From Streptomyces albireticuli (GTDB taxonomy: Bacteria; Actinomycetota; Actinomycetes; Streptomycetales; Streptomycetaceae): a stretch of DNA of 64,000 nt. The translations under genes and the position numbers were made by a program. Within the stretch, counting starts at the first letter, position 1, and each line of letters starts with the position of its first letter. Below are positions 61,501 to 64,000 of this stretch, in pieces. The DNA lies in contig NZ_JAJQQS010000016.1 of NCBI RefSeq assembly GCF_021228125.1, positions 62,001-126,000 of the forward strand. Direction: 5' to 3'. The notes below the pieces were generated by a model that saw only the letters and a list, made by a program, of their open reading frames with translations, searched no databases and was not told where the DNA came from.

Positions 61501-62998
61501 CCCCGGCCGCTTCGGTCTGGTGGACCTGGACAGCGACGGCGAGGCCGAGGTGACGGCGCTTGCCCAGGCCCTCGCTTCCGACGAGCCGCGACTGCTGCTC
61601 CGTGACGGCCAGGCCCTCGCGGCCCGTCTCGCCCGAGTGGAGACACGGGGCGACGCCGATGTCACGTGGGACGCCTCCGGCACGGTCCTGATCACCGGTG
61701 GTACGGGTGGTCTGGGCCGGACCCTCGCTCGCCACCTGGTGGCGGTGCACGGGGTACGGAGCCTGCTCCTGGTCAGCCGCCGCGGCCCGGCCGCCGACGG
61801 CGCCGAGCAGCTCGTCGCCGAGCTGGCGGAACAGGGCGCGAACGCTGTCGTCGAGGCGTGCGATGTGACCGACGGGGCCGCTGTGGCGGATCTGGTGGTG
61901 CGGCACTCCGTCACCGCGGTCGTGCACACCGCCGGTGTTCTCGACGACGGTGTGGTGGGCTCGCTGACGGCGGATCGCCTGTCGGCCGTTCTGCGGCCGA
62001 AGGTCGACGCGGCGTGGAACCTCCACGAGGCGACCAAGGATCTGGATCTGGACGCGTTCGTGGTCTTCTCCTCCGTGGCCGGTACGTTCGGCAGCGCGGG
62101 CCAGGCCAACTACGCGGCCGGCAACGCCTTCCTGGACGCCCTGGCCCACCGCCGCCGGGCCGCGGGCCTTCCCGCCGTGTCCCTGGCGTGGGGCCCCTGG
62201 GCCCAGGACGGCGGCATGACCGGCACGCTCACGAACGCCGACCTCCAGCGGATCGCCCGTTCGGGCATGCCCGAACTGTCGGCGGAGGAGGGCGTCACCC
62301 TCTTCGACACCGCCATGGCCACCGCCGAGCCGATGCTGCTCCCCGTCCGCCTGGACCTCGCGGCCCTGCGCGCTCAGGGAGAGCCCCTGCCGCTGCTGCG
62401 CGGTCTGATCCGTACCCGTACCCGGCGCACGACCGCGTCCGGTACGGCCGCGGCGTCCGGCCTCGTACAGCGGCTGACCGGACTGTCCCCGGCCGAGGCG
62501 CGCGAGGCCGTGCTGGAGACCGTACGCGGCCAGATCGCGGCCGTACTGGGCCATGACGGAGCCGCGGAGATCGGCCCGGACCAGGCCTTCCAGGACCTCG
62601 GGTTCGACTCCCTGACGGCGATCGAGCTCCGCAACCGGCTGAGCACCCTCGCCGAGGTCCGGCTTCCGGCGACGCTCCTCTTCGACTACCCGACGCCGGC
62701 GGAGCTCGTCGACCATCTCCTCACCCGGATCGCACCCGAGTCGGCCTCCGGCCCGGAAGCGCTCCTGAGCGAGCTCGACAGGCTGGAGAAGGCGTTCGGT
62801 GGACTCGACGTCACGGAGGAGGCCCACGAGCAGATAGCGGGCCGCCTGGAGGTGCTCATGGCGAAGTGGGGCGCCCTGCGGGACGCCGGCGCGGGAGCCG
62901 ATCGTGAAGCCGCCTCGGACGACGAGGACTTCGACTTCGACTCCGCCTCCGACGACGAGGTCTTCGACCTCCTCGACAACGAGCTCGGACTGTCCTGA
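37547..62998 (+). CDS. Modular type I PKS D, five modules, tetraene-forming (inferred modules 1-5)
   Basis: 8483 residues from the ATG at 37547. An N-terminal docking coiled coil (LREYLKRAIADLHETRQQL) is followed by KS-AT-KR-ACP and then four KS-AT-DH-KR-ACP modules, ending in a docking domain with a DEVFDLLDNELG helix. All five AT are malonyl-type (GHSI/VGE, HAFH), all KR are B-type with LDD and the catalytic Tyr, and all four DH keep HxxxGxxxxP and the catalytic Asp. The first module should give the hydroxyl that later closes the lactone; the next four give four conjugated double bonds, the chromophore of tetraene antifungals. The first KS has the normal Cys and there is no loading domain, so a separate loading protein outside the window must dock at the N-terminus. 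The tail resembles that of PKS B and should pair with the unseen N-terminus of PKS A. It is transcribed apart from A-B-C, behind its own operator. Confidence 0.96.
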   Translation: MSNEEKLREYLKRAIADLHETRQQLGETEQKQREPIAIVSMACRFPGGVRSPEELWELVRDGVDVVSSFPGNRGWDLEGLYHPDPDHPGTSYSREGGFLHDVGEFDPGFFGISPREALAMDPQQRLLLETAWEAVERAGIDPESLAGSSTGVFVGTGHDGYDDRARRTDEVGGHLLTGNLISVASGRISYTLGLEGPALTVDTACSSSLVALHLAAHSLRRGECSLALVGGATVMATPKLFVDFSRQRGLAADGRCKPFSAAADGTGWSEGVGLVVAERLSDALRNGHPVLAVLKGSAVNQDGASNGLTAPNGPSQQRVIRQALASAGLTAADVDAVEAHGTGTTLGDPIEAQALLATYGQQRPDDRPVLIGALKSNIGHTQSAAGIAGVMKMVMAMRHGELPGTLHLDEPSPHVDWDEGNARLLTAAEPWPETDRPRRAAVSSFGISGTNAHVVLEQAPPRETEPAPAPAARPGALPWVLSARTGEALRAQAARLARHVRALPDLAPAAVAHSLVVSRPLMEHRAAVVAEDRDAFLAGLDALAEDRTAAGLVTGVAAKAPLAFLFSGQGSQRPGTGRELYEAHPEFAKAFDAVCAELDPHLERPVRDIALAEEGSADAALLDRTAYTQAALFALETALFRLVESWGMAPQFVAGHSIGELTAAHVAGVLSLEDAARLVAARGTLMQALPEGGAMVAIQATEEEALASLAGHEDSASLAAVNGPDSTVVSGDEETVALIAAQWEERGRRTKRLRVSHAFHSPRMDGMLEDFRAVAESLTFHAPRIPVVSTVTGEQATAEQLRSPEYWVRQVREAVRFHTAVRTLEAMGVTSFVEVGPRGVLTPMVQDSLAALEEPVAVPLLRTGRPETQALAEAVATASAHGARVDWSACLGTPGATPVELPTYPFQRRWYWLDPADTTGEGPATEAGEAGFWEAVEGGDLEGLSAVLALDGNEADSLGSLLPTLSAWRRLRRTQATADGWSYRAHWTPLTTSTGATATGNWLVVLPAAATDGPWAARLLDILREQGLRTESFVLPETDGFELPDGPFDGVLSLLALDEGTHPDLPSVPRGVTATTALLRALETADTRAPLWCVTRGAVAVDRRDPLTAPAQAQVWGLGRVVALEAPQSWGGLVDLPGNVDTRIVSGLLDALARGEDQVAIRPAGTFARRLARIAPGGDTGAGWSAHGTVLVTGGTGALGAELAHWLVDAGAEHLLLLGRRGLEAPGARELAAALADRGAKVTVTACDAADRDALAAVLAGIPEDLPLTGVVHAAGVLDDGVLDALTPAHFETVLRPKATAALNLHELTQDLDLEMFVLYSSVAGVLGNAGQANYAAANAFLDALAEQRHGAGLPATSVAWGPWAEHGMATDGDLADRLSRDGLLPMAAGPALAALRQAIAQDLTTVTVADIDWAAYAAALTAVRPNPLIGDLPEVRRTLDSGGRPLERRSPLRDRIGTLPPAEQERALLRTVREEAAKVLGHPTPDTVDTQRAFREMGFDSLMAVELRNRVSAAVGLRLPATLLYDHPSCTAIAEYLREEILGATGPAALVAPSAAALDEPVVIVGMACRFPGGVNTPDDLWHLLSEGADAISPLPGDRGWDLDRLYHPDPDHQGTSYARHGGFLDDAAGFDADFFGISPREALAMDPQQRLLLETTWEALEHAGIDPETLRGSSTGVFAGTNAQDYRTVLDAARDEVAGHALTGNAMSVISGRVSYTFGFEGPAVTVDTACSSALVALHMAVQSLRSGECSLALAGGVTVMSSPSAFVEFSRQRGLAPDGRCKPFAAAADGTGWSEGAGLLLVERLSDARRNGHRVLAVVRGTAVNQDGASNGLSAPSGPSQQRVIRQALANADLTAADIDAVEAHGTGTALGDPIEAQALLATYGQDRPEGRPLLLGAVKSNLGHTQAAAGAAGVMKMVLAMRHGVLPRTLHLDEPTPHVDWTDGTVELLTERTEWPGTGLPRRAAVSAFGISGTNAHVILEQPGPEEPGTTADAPEAPATESGDTLPLLLSGRTEEALRAQAERLLSHLGGESAPRLTDVAWTLATGRTRFPHRAAVQAGDHDTAVRALAALAAGDADASLVTGAARTGKDAVLFSGQGSQRLGMGRELYARFPVFAEAFDAVCAGLDEHLDRPLRDVVWGEDAELLNRTAYAQTALFAVEVALFRLVESWGVRPEFVAGHSVGEIAAAHVAGVFSLADACALVAARGRLMQALPAGGAMTAIAATEDEIRPHLTDDVTIAAVNGPSSVVVSGTEAAVEAIRTHFEGEGRKTSRLRVSHAFHSPLMDPMLDEFRTVAEGLAYGTPELTVVSNVTGAPATAEQLCAAEYWVTHVREAVRFADGVRSLHAEGVTRFLELGPDGTLSAMARESLPDETAPVPALRKDRPEETTLLTALAHLHVQGAVVDWEAFFTGTGARTVDLPTYAFQHQRFWPTPGLTGPGDIGAAGLEAAGHPLLSAAVELSDSDGLLFTTRLSLQSHPWLADHVIMGSVLLPGTAFVELAVRAADEVGCDRIDDLTLAAPLVLPEHGGVQLQLRVGPADESGNRTLSARSRPEGDGDRPWTQHATGVLATAERAPEPGHDFRAGPWPPTDAEPIDVTGLYQDFADGGFDYGPHFRGLRAAWRRGDEVFAEVALPEVAEGDAPAYGLHPALLDAALHVCAFNGVDRGVVPFSWEGVSLHASGASAVRVRVVRHGADAVSVDVADTDGGPVASVDTLTVRAVSADQLGGGASPVGRDALFHVTWNPLRLPPAGTAESVATLGTLPGAPFDSHADAESLAGSGRVPGTVLVPVTPGSGDVVESAHATAARALDLIRSWLADDRLAESRLVFVTRGAVSGDDLAAATVWGLVRSAQSENPGRFGLVDLDGDADVTVLPRALASDEPQLLVRGGEVMTARLARAQTRTRNAPAWDATGTVLITGGTGGLGRVMARHLVERGVGSLVLVSRRGPAAEGAAQLVAELAEQGAEATVEACDVTDRAAVADLVTRHGITAVVHTAGILDDGVVGSLTPERLAAVMRPKVDAAWNLHEATKDLELDAFVVFSSVAGTIGSAGQGNYAAGNTFLDALAHHRRAAGLPAVSLAWGPWSQDGGMTGTLSDADLQRIARQGMPELTPAEGTALFDAALATDAPLVLPVRFDLAALREQDDVPTLLRGLIRTRARRSAVAGSAAASGLLGRLSGLGAAERRETLLDLVRAQIAVVLGHANPLTVDPARAFQELGFDSLTAVELRNRVNKATGLRLSATAVFDYPTADALVGFLLDELFGGQPETETPSPTRAPATAADDPIVIVGMSCRYPGGVASPEDLWRLVSDGVDAVSGFPADRGWDVEALYNPDPDALGTSYTRSGGFLHEAGDFDPEFFGMSPREALATDSQQRLLLESTWEAIERAGIDPATLRGSRTGVFAGVMYTDYSDILVGDQYEGYRGNGSAASIASGRVSYTFGFEGPAVTVDTACSSSLVALHWAAQALRSGECSLALAGGVTVMSTPMTFVEFSRQRGLSADGRCKAFSDAADGVGWGEGVGMLVLERLSDARRNGHRVLAVVRGSAVNQDGASNGLTAPNGPSQQRVIRQALASAGLSAADVDAVEAHGTGTTLGDPIEAQALLATYGQDRPEDRPLLLGTVKSNIGHAQAASGVAGVIKMVMAMRHGVLPKTLHVDAPSSHVDWSAGAVELLTEPAEWPASERRRAGVSSFGVSGTNAHVILEQPEPAEAEETASAPDTAVLPLVLSGRTEAALRGQAARLLSYVAGHDELPARDLGHSLAVGRSSFAHRAVVWGVERCDLVRALSAVAVGETGPGAVAGTVTAGKTAFLFPGQGSQRLGTGRELYARFPVFAEAFDAVCAGLDEHLDRPLRDVVWGEDAELLNQTAYAQTALFAVEVALFRLVESWGVRPEFVAGHSVGEIAAAHVAGVFSLPDACALVAARGRLMQALPAGGAMVAVQAEEAEVLPLLTEGVSIAAVNGPSSVVVSGAEEAVEAIRSHFADDGRRTSRLRVSHAFHSPLMEPMLDGFREVVARLSFGEPKVPVVSNLTGRLAEPGQLASADYWVRHVREAVRFADGMGTLRTEGVTRFLELGPDGVLSAMARESVSEDAVLTPVLRKDRPEDTTAVEALAELYVQGARVDWSAMFAGTGARQVDLPTYAFQHERFWPSGGVARAGDVRFAGLGSAEHPLLGAAVELAGSGGLLFTGRLSMSSHPWLADHVVMGSVLVPGTALVELALRAADEVGCDVLEELTLAAPLVLPASGGGVQVQVWVGEPDDSGRRSVAVHSREGDEPWTLHAGGSVTTGAGTLPFDTSVWPPAGAESVDVTGCYERFADAGFLYGPAFQGLQAAWKLGDDVFAEVRLPEGTDAAAYGLHPALFDAALHASAFGGGDDAGGVPFSWAGVSLHAAGASELRVRVRRVESGMSIAMADAAGAPVASVDSLTLRPVSADQLRTGDRDSLFTLDWAPVPLTDARIALGTGSDGEPFRTYTDLGSLTEGEVPEVVLVAQDAGSADAVEAVHAATARALELVRSWLADERFADSRLVFVSHGAVSGDDLAGAAVWGLVRSAQSESPGRFGLVDLGDDADAALLPQALATDEPQLLLRDGQVLAARLARAATRDTADVAWDTSGTVLITGGTGGLGSVMARHLVAERGARSLLLVSRRGPAADGAERLVAELAEHGADVKVEACDVTDRAAVADLVGRHSVTAVVHTAGVLDDGVVGSLTAERLAAVMRPKVDAAWNLHEATKDLQLDAFVVFSSVAGTFGGAGQANYAAGNTFLDALARYRRAHGLPAVSLAWGPWSQDGGMTGTLTDADIQRIARSGMPPLSAEEGVALFDAALAAAEPMLLPVRLDLTALRAQGEPQPLLRGLIRTRTRRTTASGSATASGLVQRLAGLAEGERRAVLLDLVRDRIAAVLGHARPETVDASRAFQELGFDSLTAIELRNKLGKATGLRLSATAVFDYPTADALADHLLAELFGADTEELLPVPALPPLTDDPVVIVGMSCRYPGGVASPEDLWRLVSDGVDAVSGFPTDRGWDIEDTYDPEREGAIATRSGGFLYDAGEFDPEFFGMSPREALTTDAQQRLLLETTWEALERAGMDPAALRGSRTGVFAGVMYHDYSQLLAGREFEGYQGSGSAGSIASGRVSYTFGFEGPAVTVDTACSSSLVALHLAAQSLRSGECSLALAGGVTVMSTPLTFVEFSRQNGLSPDGRCKAFADGADGVGWSEGAGILVLERLSDARRNGHRILATVRGSAVNQDGASNGLTAPNGPSQQRVIRQALASGGLSAADVDVVEAHGTGTTLGDPIEAQALLATYGQHRPEDRPLLLGTVKSNIGHAQAAAGVAGVIKMVMAMRHGELPRTLHVDVPSSHVDWTAGAVELLTEPATWPEADRPRRAGVSSFGISGTNAHVILEQPEPEPTGPGEEPSDTESLVPFVVSGKSAPALRAQAARMLSHLDREPGQRLTDVAYSLATGRSGFHHRAVVLAADRDALLRSLSALAEGRSEADIAAEGEIRAGKRAFLFSGQGSQRLGMGRELYARFPVFAEAFDAVCAGLDEHLDRPLREVVWGEDAELLNQTAYAQTALFAVEMALFRLMEAWGVRPDHLMGHSVGEIAAAHVAGVFSLPDACALVAARGRLMQALPSGGAMAAIGVAEDEVLPLLTEGVSLAAVNGPSSVVVSGAEEAVEAIRSHFADEGRRTSRLRVSHAFHSPLMEPMLDEFRQVAERVTYGVPGIPLISNVTGEPATAEQLGSAEYWVRHVREAVRFADGVRALAAQGVTEFLELGPDGALSALAAESAPDEAVFAPALRKDRAEEPALLTALARLHVQGVPVDWDAVFAGTGARRVDLPTYAFQRTRFWPATAGARSGDVRSAGLGSAEHPLLGAAVELAGSGGLLFTGRLSMSSHAWLADHVVMGSVLVPGTALVELALRAADEVGCDVLEELTLAAPLVLPASGGGVQVQVWVGEPDDSGSRAVAVHSREGEEPWTLHAGGSVTTGAEAPVFDTSVWPPAGAEPVDAAGCYERFAESGFLYGPAFQGLQAAWKLGDDVFADVRLPEGTDGAAYGLHPALFDAALHASMVAGGEVEGAVPFSWTGVSLHASGASHIRVRIREVDGGASLVIVDPAGAPVASVESLVVRPISADQLRTGDRDSLFTLDWAGVQLAGEPLGSLAVLGEDTEGLLKGLPLQAHADLDALAGTGAPDAVLVATSAGSGDTVEAVHAATARALELVRSWPADERFAESRLVFVTRGATSGEDLAGAAVQGLVRSAQSESPGRFGLVDLDGDADASVLPLALTSDEPQLLVRDGQVLAARLARVETRGNADVTWDASGTVLITGGTGGLGQVMARHLVAEHGVRNLVLVSRRGLAAEGAGELVAELALGGATATVEACDVTDRAAVADLVGRHSVTAVVHTAGVLDDGVVGSLTPERLAAVMRPKVDAAWNLHEATKDLDLDAFVVFSSVAGTFGSAGQANYAAGNAFLDALAHHRRAAGLPAVSLAWGPWAQDGGMTGTLSDADIQRMARSGMPPLSAEEGAALFDAALAATEPMVLPVRLDLAALRAQGEPLPLLRGLIRTRTRRTSASGSAVASGLVQRLTGLSTADRREVLLDVVRGKIATVLGHAGSAEIDPTRAFQDLGFDSLTAVELRNRINDVTGLRLPATAVFDYPTADALVGLLLDELFGADPVVSSPVRVPAVVTDDPVVIVGMSCRFPGGVTSPEDLWRLVSDGVDAVSGFPADRGWDVEALYNPDPEHTGTSYTRSGGFLKEAAEFDPSFFGMSPREALATDSQQRLLLETTWEALERAGIDPAALRGSQTGVFAGVMYNDYANLVSGPEFEGHQGSGSAGSVASGRVSYTFGFEGPAVTVDTACSSSLVALHLAAQSLRSGESSLALAGGVTVMSTPTTFVEFSRQRGLSPDGRCKAFADGADGVGWGEGVGMLVLERLSDARRNGHRILATVRGSAVNQDGASNGLTAPNGPSQQRVIRQALASAGLSAADVDAVEAHGTGTTLGDPIEAQALLATYGQDRPDDRPLLLGSVKSNIGHAQAAAGVAGVIKMVMAMRHGELPRTLHVDAPSSHVDWTAGAVELLTEPTAWPEGAGPRRAGVSSFGISGTNAHVILEQPAPAEEGEPTADTDGMVPFVVSGKSAAALRAQAARLLSHLDADPGSRAADLAYSLVTGRSSFAHRAVVWGVERSDMLRALSAVAVGESGPGAVAGAVSAGKSAFLFSGQGSQRLGMGRELYARFPVFAEAFDAVCAGLDEHLDRPLRDVVWGEDAELLNQTAYAQTALFAVEVALFRLVESWGVRPEFVAGHSVGEIAAAHVAGVFSLADACALVAARGRLMQALPVGGAMVAVQAEEAEVLPLLTEGVSLAAVNGPSSVVVSGAEEAVLAVAAHFEDEGRKTSRLRVSHAFHSPLMEPMLDGFREVVAGLSFGEPRIPVVSNLTGRLAESGQLASADYWVRHVREAVRFADGVRALSAEGATRFLELGPDGVLSAMARESLPEATAPVPLLRKNRDEEAAVFGALAELYVQGARVDWSAMFAGTGARQVDLPTYAFQHERFWPSGGVARAGDVRFAGLGSAEHPLLGAAVELAGSGGLLFTGRLSMSSHPWLADHVVMGSVLVPGTALVELALRAADEVGCDVLEELTLAAPLVLPASGGGVQVQVWVGEPDDSGRRAVAVHSREGEEPWTLHASGALTGGAEPVAFDTTVWPPTGAESVDVAGCYERFADAGFAYGPVFQGLRAAWKLGDDVFAEVRLPEGTDGAAYGLHPALFDAALHASMAAGGDGAGSVPFSWTGVSLHASGASQVRVRLSLAEGGVSIAMADPAGAPVASVDSLVVRPISADQLRAGDRDSLFTLDWACVEPTGEPLGSLALLGKDPEGLLNGLSLPVHPDLDALTGADVPEVVLVAQSLDAGDTVEAVHTATARALELVRSWLADERFAESRLVFVTRGATSGENLAGAAVQGLIRSAQSENPGRFGLVDLDSDGEAEVTALAQALASDEPRLLLRDGQALAARLARVETRGDADVTWDASGTVLITGGTGGLGRTLARHLVAVHGVRSLLLVSRRGPAADGAEQLVAELAEQGANAVVEACDVTDGAAVADLVVRHSVTAVVHTAGVLDDGVVGSLTADRLSAVLRPKVDAAWNLHEATKDLDLDAFVVFSSVAGTFGSAGQANYAAGNAFLDALAHRRRAAGLPAVSLAWGPWAQDGGMTGTLTNADLQRIARSGMPELSAEEGVTLFDTAMATAEPMLLPVRLDLAALRAQGEPLPLLRGLIRTRTRRTTASGTAAASGLVQRLTGLSPAEAREAVLETVRGQIAAVLGHDGAAEIGPDQAFQDLGFDSLTAIELRNRLSTLAEVRLPATLLFDYPTPAELVDHLLTRIAPESASGPEALLSELDRLEKAFGGLDVTEEAHEQIAGRLEVLMAKWGALRDAGAGADREAASDDEDFDFDSASDDEVFDLLDNELGLS
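37646..42190 (+). other. PKS D, module 1: KS-AT(malonyl)-KR(B)-ACP
   Basis: KS Cys 38159; it opens EPIAIVSMACRFPGG with Ser where Gly is usual. AT Ser 39515 with HAFH 39815-39826. KR about 40340-41830 has TGGTGALG (from 41123), LDD (41378-41386) and Tyr 41549. ACP Ser 42050 in MGFDSL. No DH. It should leave the hydroxyl that becomes the lactone oxygen (C27 if 13 modules). Confidence 0.93.
42224..47360 (+). other. PKS D, module 2: KS-AT(malonyl)-DH-KR(B)-ACP
   Basis: KS Cys 42743; the motif reads TACSSA, with Ala at the third position after Cys. AT Ser 44102 with HAFH 44393-44404. DH His 45011 in HVIMGSVLLP and Asp 45518. KR LDD 46559-46567 and Tyr 46730. ACP Ser 47228. First alkene of the tetraene. 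Confidence 0.93.
43840..44105 (+). repeat. AT-core repeat family of PKS D (modules 2-5)
   Basis: The AT segment from FSGQGSQRLG to GHSVGE is nearly identical at 43840-44105, 48998-49264, 54110-54375 and 59237-59503. The module 1 AT does not share it. This indicates recent duplication or gene conversion among modules 2-5. Confidence 0.8.
47414..52480 (+). other. PKS D, module 3: KS-AT(malonyl)-DH-KR(B)-ACP
   Basis: KS Cys 47924, AT Ser 49262 with HAFH 49553-49564, DH His 50171 and Asp 50654, KR LDD 51671-51679 and Tyr 51842, ACP Ser 52340. The KS has the FFGMSPREALATD and GVMYxDY variants shared with modules 4 and 5. Second alkene of the tetraene. Confidence 0.93.
49914..50400 (+). repeat. 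Long direct repeat, copy 1 (AT end and DH start of module 3)
   Basis: About 490 bases nearly identical to 60153-60640 at a constant, in-frame offset of 10239. It covers the end of the post-AT linker and the first half of the DH. The part from 50042 is also repeated in module 4. Confidence 0.85.
52520..57610 (+). other. PKS D, module 4: KS-AT(malonyl)-DH-KR(B)-ACP
   Basis: KS Cys 53024, AT Ser 54371 (MGHSVGE) with HAFH 54662-54673, DH His 55280 and Asp 55763, KR LDD 56804-56812 and Tyr 56975, ACP Ser 57473. Third alkene of the tetraene. Confidence 0.93.
55151..55500 (+). repeat. Long direct repeat, copy 2 (DH start of module 4)
   Basis: About 350 bases closely matching 50042-50390 at an in-frame offset of 5109. 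Synonymous differences are few and scattered. The upstream linker is not shared, so the conserved block begins at the DH. Confidence 0.8.
57653..62740 (+). other. PKS D, module 5: KS-AT(malonyl)-DH-KR(B)-ACP
   Basis: KS Cys 58163, AT Ser 59501 with HAFH 59792-59803, DH His 60410 and Asp 60893, KR LDD 61940-61948 and Tyr 62111, ACP Ser 62609. Fourth alkene. The docking domain (about 62740-62998) follows, with an Asp/Glu-rich stretch (SDDEDFDFDSASDDE) before the last helix. Confidence 0.93.
60153..60640 (+). repeat. Long direct repeat, copy 3 (AT end and DH start of module 5)
   Basis: Partner of 49914-50400; many runs of tens of bases are identical, including third codon positions. Confidence 0.85.
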
Positions 62999-63094
62999 CC
63001 GATCCGACAGGCACGACGAAGCGGCCCGCACCGGATGTTCCCGGTGCGGGCCGCTTCGTCGTGCGGGAAGAGATCGGAGAGGGGATCAGCCGCC
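62999..63094. other. Intergenic region between PKS D and the permease gene
   Basis: 96 bases between convergent stop codons. It holds only the long hairpin described separately. Confidence 0.85.
63011..63064. terminator. Bidirectional hairpin terminator between convergent genes
   Basis: A perfect 24-bp inverted repeat (arms 63011-63034 and 63041-63064) with a 6-base loop. It starts 12 bases after the PKS D stop and lies 30 bases beyond the permease stop on the other strand. There is no T-run on either side, so it is a stem-only terminator of the kind common in Streptomyces. Confidence 0.85.
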
Positions 63095-63952
63095 TCAGAG
63101 CGGGCGGCGGAAGCCGACGACGGCGAGCACACCGCCCACGACGGCGATGACGCCGCTGATGACCACGGCGATCAGGGCGGAGCCGGTGCCGGGCGTGTCC
63201 AGCGCGAGGGCGCGCGTCGCGTCGATCGCGTACGTCAGCGGATTGGCCTGGGCGACCGCGCTCAGCCACGCCGGCAGGTCGTCGACCGGGACGTAGGCGC
63301 TCGACGCGAACATCAGGGGGAGGATCGCGATGACGGCGAGGTTCTGCATGGGCTCCGCACGCCGCAGCCAGGTGGCCGCGGCGATGAAGGCCCACCCCAG
63401 GGTCCAGGTGATGAAGAGAGCCAGTCCGGCCGAGGCGAGGAGCTTCTCGGGGCCGCCCTGGGGAGAATAGCCGAGCACGGTGACGGCCAGCACGAGGACG
63501 ATCACGATCTGGATCGCGGCGCGGACCAGGTTCGCCAGGCTACGGGCGATCAGCAGCGAGCTGGGGTGGACGGGCATGCAGCGCAGCCGGGCGACCATGC
63601 CGTTCTTGAGGTCGTCCACCACGCCGATCCCGGACTGGGTCGCGGACTGCACCGCGTTGTCCACCAGGATGGCCGGCATCACGAAGTCGAGATAGCTGAT
63701 CCCCTGGGGGAAGTGGGCGGACTTGCCCATCCCGCTGAAGACCTGGGTCAGGATGAACAGGATGATCACTGGTTGGAACAGGCCGAAGAGGATCACGCCG
63801 GGATCGGTCACCAGGGCACGCAGGGACCGGCCGGTGAGCACCCGGATCTGGGTGAACATCGAGCTGCCGCCGCCCCATGCGGCCGCCGACCCCGTGGTGG
63901 AATCCGGGGTCGGCGGCGCGGTGTCGGGTGTTCCGATGAGTTGTGTGGTCAT
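63095..63952 (-). CDS. ABC-2 type (DrrB-like) export permease
   Basis: 285 residues. After a cytoplasmic N-terminus (1-50) hydrophobic segments lie at about 52-72, 88-108 (weak), 140-161, 171-195, 202-222 and 258-281, giving the six-span ABC-2 fold. Family marks include GMVARLRCMPVHPSSLLIAR after the second span, FASSAYVPVDDLPAWL and NPLTYAIDATRAL, as in DrrB-type drug exporters. It should form the membrane half of an exporter, probably for the cluster's polyketide, with an ATP-binding partner. The ATG overlaps the stop of the upstream minus-strand gene (ATGA), and GGAG lies about 7 bases ahead. That coupling is typical of drrA-drrB pairs. Substrate assignment is inference from position only. 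Confidence 0.88.
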   Translation of the reverse strand: MTTQLIGTPDTAPPTPDSTTGSAAAWGGGSSMFTQIRVLTGRSLRALVTDPGVILFGLFQPVIILFILTQVFSGMGKSAHFPQGISYLDFVMPAILVDNAVQSATQSGIGVVDDLKNGMVARLRCMPVHPSSLLIARSLANLVRAAIQIVIVLVLAVTVLGYSPQGGPEKLLASAGLALFITWTLGWAFIAAATWLRRAEPMQNLAVIAILPLMFASSAYVPVDDLPAWLSAVAQANPLTYAIDATRALALDTPGTGSALIAVVISGVIAVVGGVLAVVGFRRPL

Positions 63953-64000
63953 AGGGTCTCCACGATCTGCGGGATGTGCGAGGTACGTGAGCGGTTCACG
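63949..64000 (-). CDS. C-terminal end of a gene coupled to the permease, probably the ABC ATP-binding subunit (partial)
   Basis: Reading the minus strand from the window edge, one frame stays open for 16 codons (VNRSRTSHIPQIVETL) and stops at TGA 63951-63949, overlapping the permease ATG as ATGA. This overlap is usual for an ATPase gene ahead of an ABC-2 permease, but 16 residues show no domain, so the identity is inference. Confidence 0.5.
   Translation of the reverse strand, partial: VNRSRTSHIPQIVETL

Overview
The window is part of a modular type I polyketide synthase (PKS) locus from a very GC-rich actinomycete, almost certainly Streptomyces or a close relative. This rests on G/C-ending codons throughout, multi-module KS-AT-(DH)-(ER)-KR-ACP proteins, and actinobacterial class 1 docking helices. 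About 99% of the sequence is four giant PKS genes, all on the + strand. The 3' end carries a convergent ABC exporter pair.

Layout: PKS A (2-19732, 5' end outside the window) holds the end of one module plus four complete KS-AT-KR-ACP modules. PKS B (19744-26124) is one fully reducing module. PKS C (26161-37326) has two DH-containing modules and ends in a thioesterase. A strong hairpin terminator (37345-37385) closes this A-B-C unit. A promoter region with a near-consensus PimM/AmphRIV-type operator (37434-37449) follows. PKS D (37547-62998) has five modules: one KS-AT-KR-ACP and then four KS-AT-DH-KR-ACP in a row. A long hairpin (63011-63064) separates it from a minus-strand ABC-2 permease (63095-63952), whose start overlaps the stop of another minus-strand gene cut by the window edge.

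How the genes work together: the four consecutive malonyl DH-KR modules of PKS D should build a tetraene, so D acts early, although its gene lies downstream. The inferred order is [loading protein, not in window] -> D (modules 1-5) -> A (modules 6-10, if A starts with the cut module) -> B (module 11) -> C (modules 12-13 and TE). Only one AT in the window, in module 7, is methylmalonyl-type; the cut module's AT is not visible. Two ketoreductases (modules 9 and 12) have lost their catalytic residues, so ketones should remain there. Module 11 makes a methylene, and the last DH has an Asp-to-Glu change that fits a retained 3-hydroxyl. Read as a 28-membered lactone, this gives OH-27, a C18-C25 tetraene, OH-17, OH-15, a methyl at C14, OH-13, keto/hemiketal-11, OH-9, CH2-7, keto-5 and OH-3. 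That is the oxidation pattern of the rimocidin/CE-108 antifungal tetraenes, but with a malonyl rather than an ethylmalonyl final extender. The loading module, mycosamine genes, glycosyltransferase, P450s and regulators expected for such a cluster are not in this window.

The most useful observations for follow-up are the operator and terminator between C and D, the two dead ketoreductases, the altered DH of the last module, the malonyl final AT, near-identical internal repeats suggesting gene conversion, and a short codon-usage anomaly in the module-10 AT. I do not see a wholly new type of system; the novelty is in the particular assembly line.
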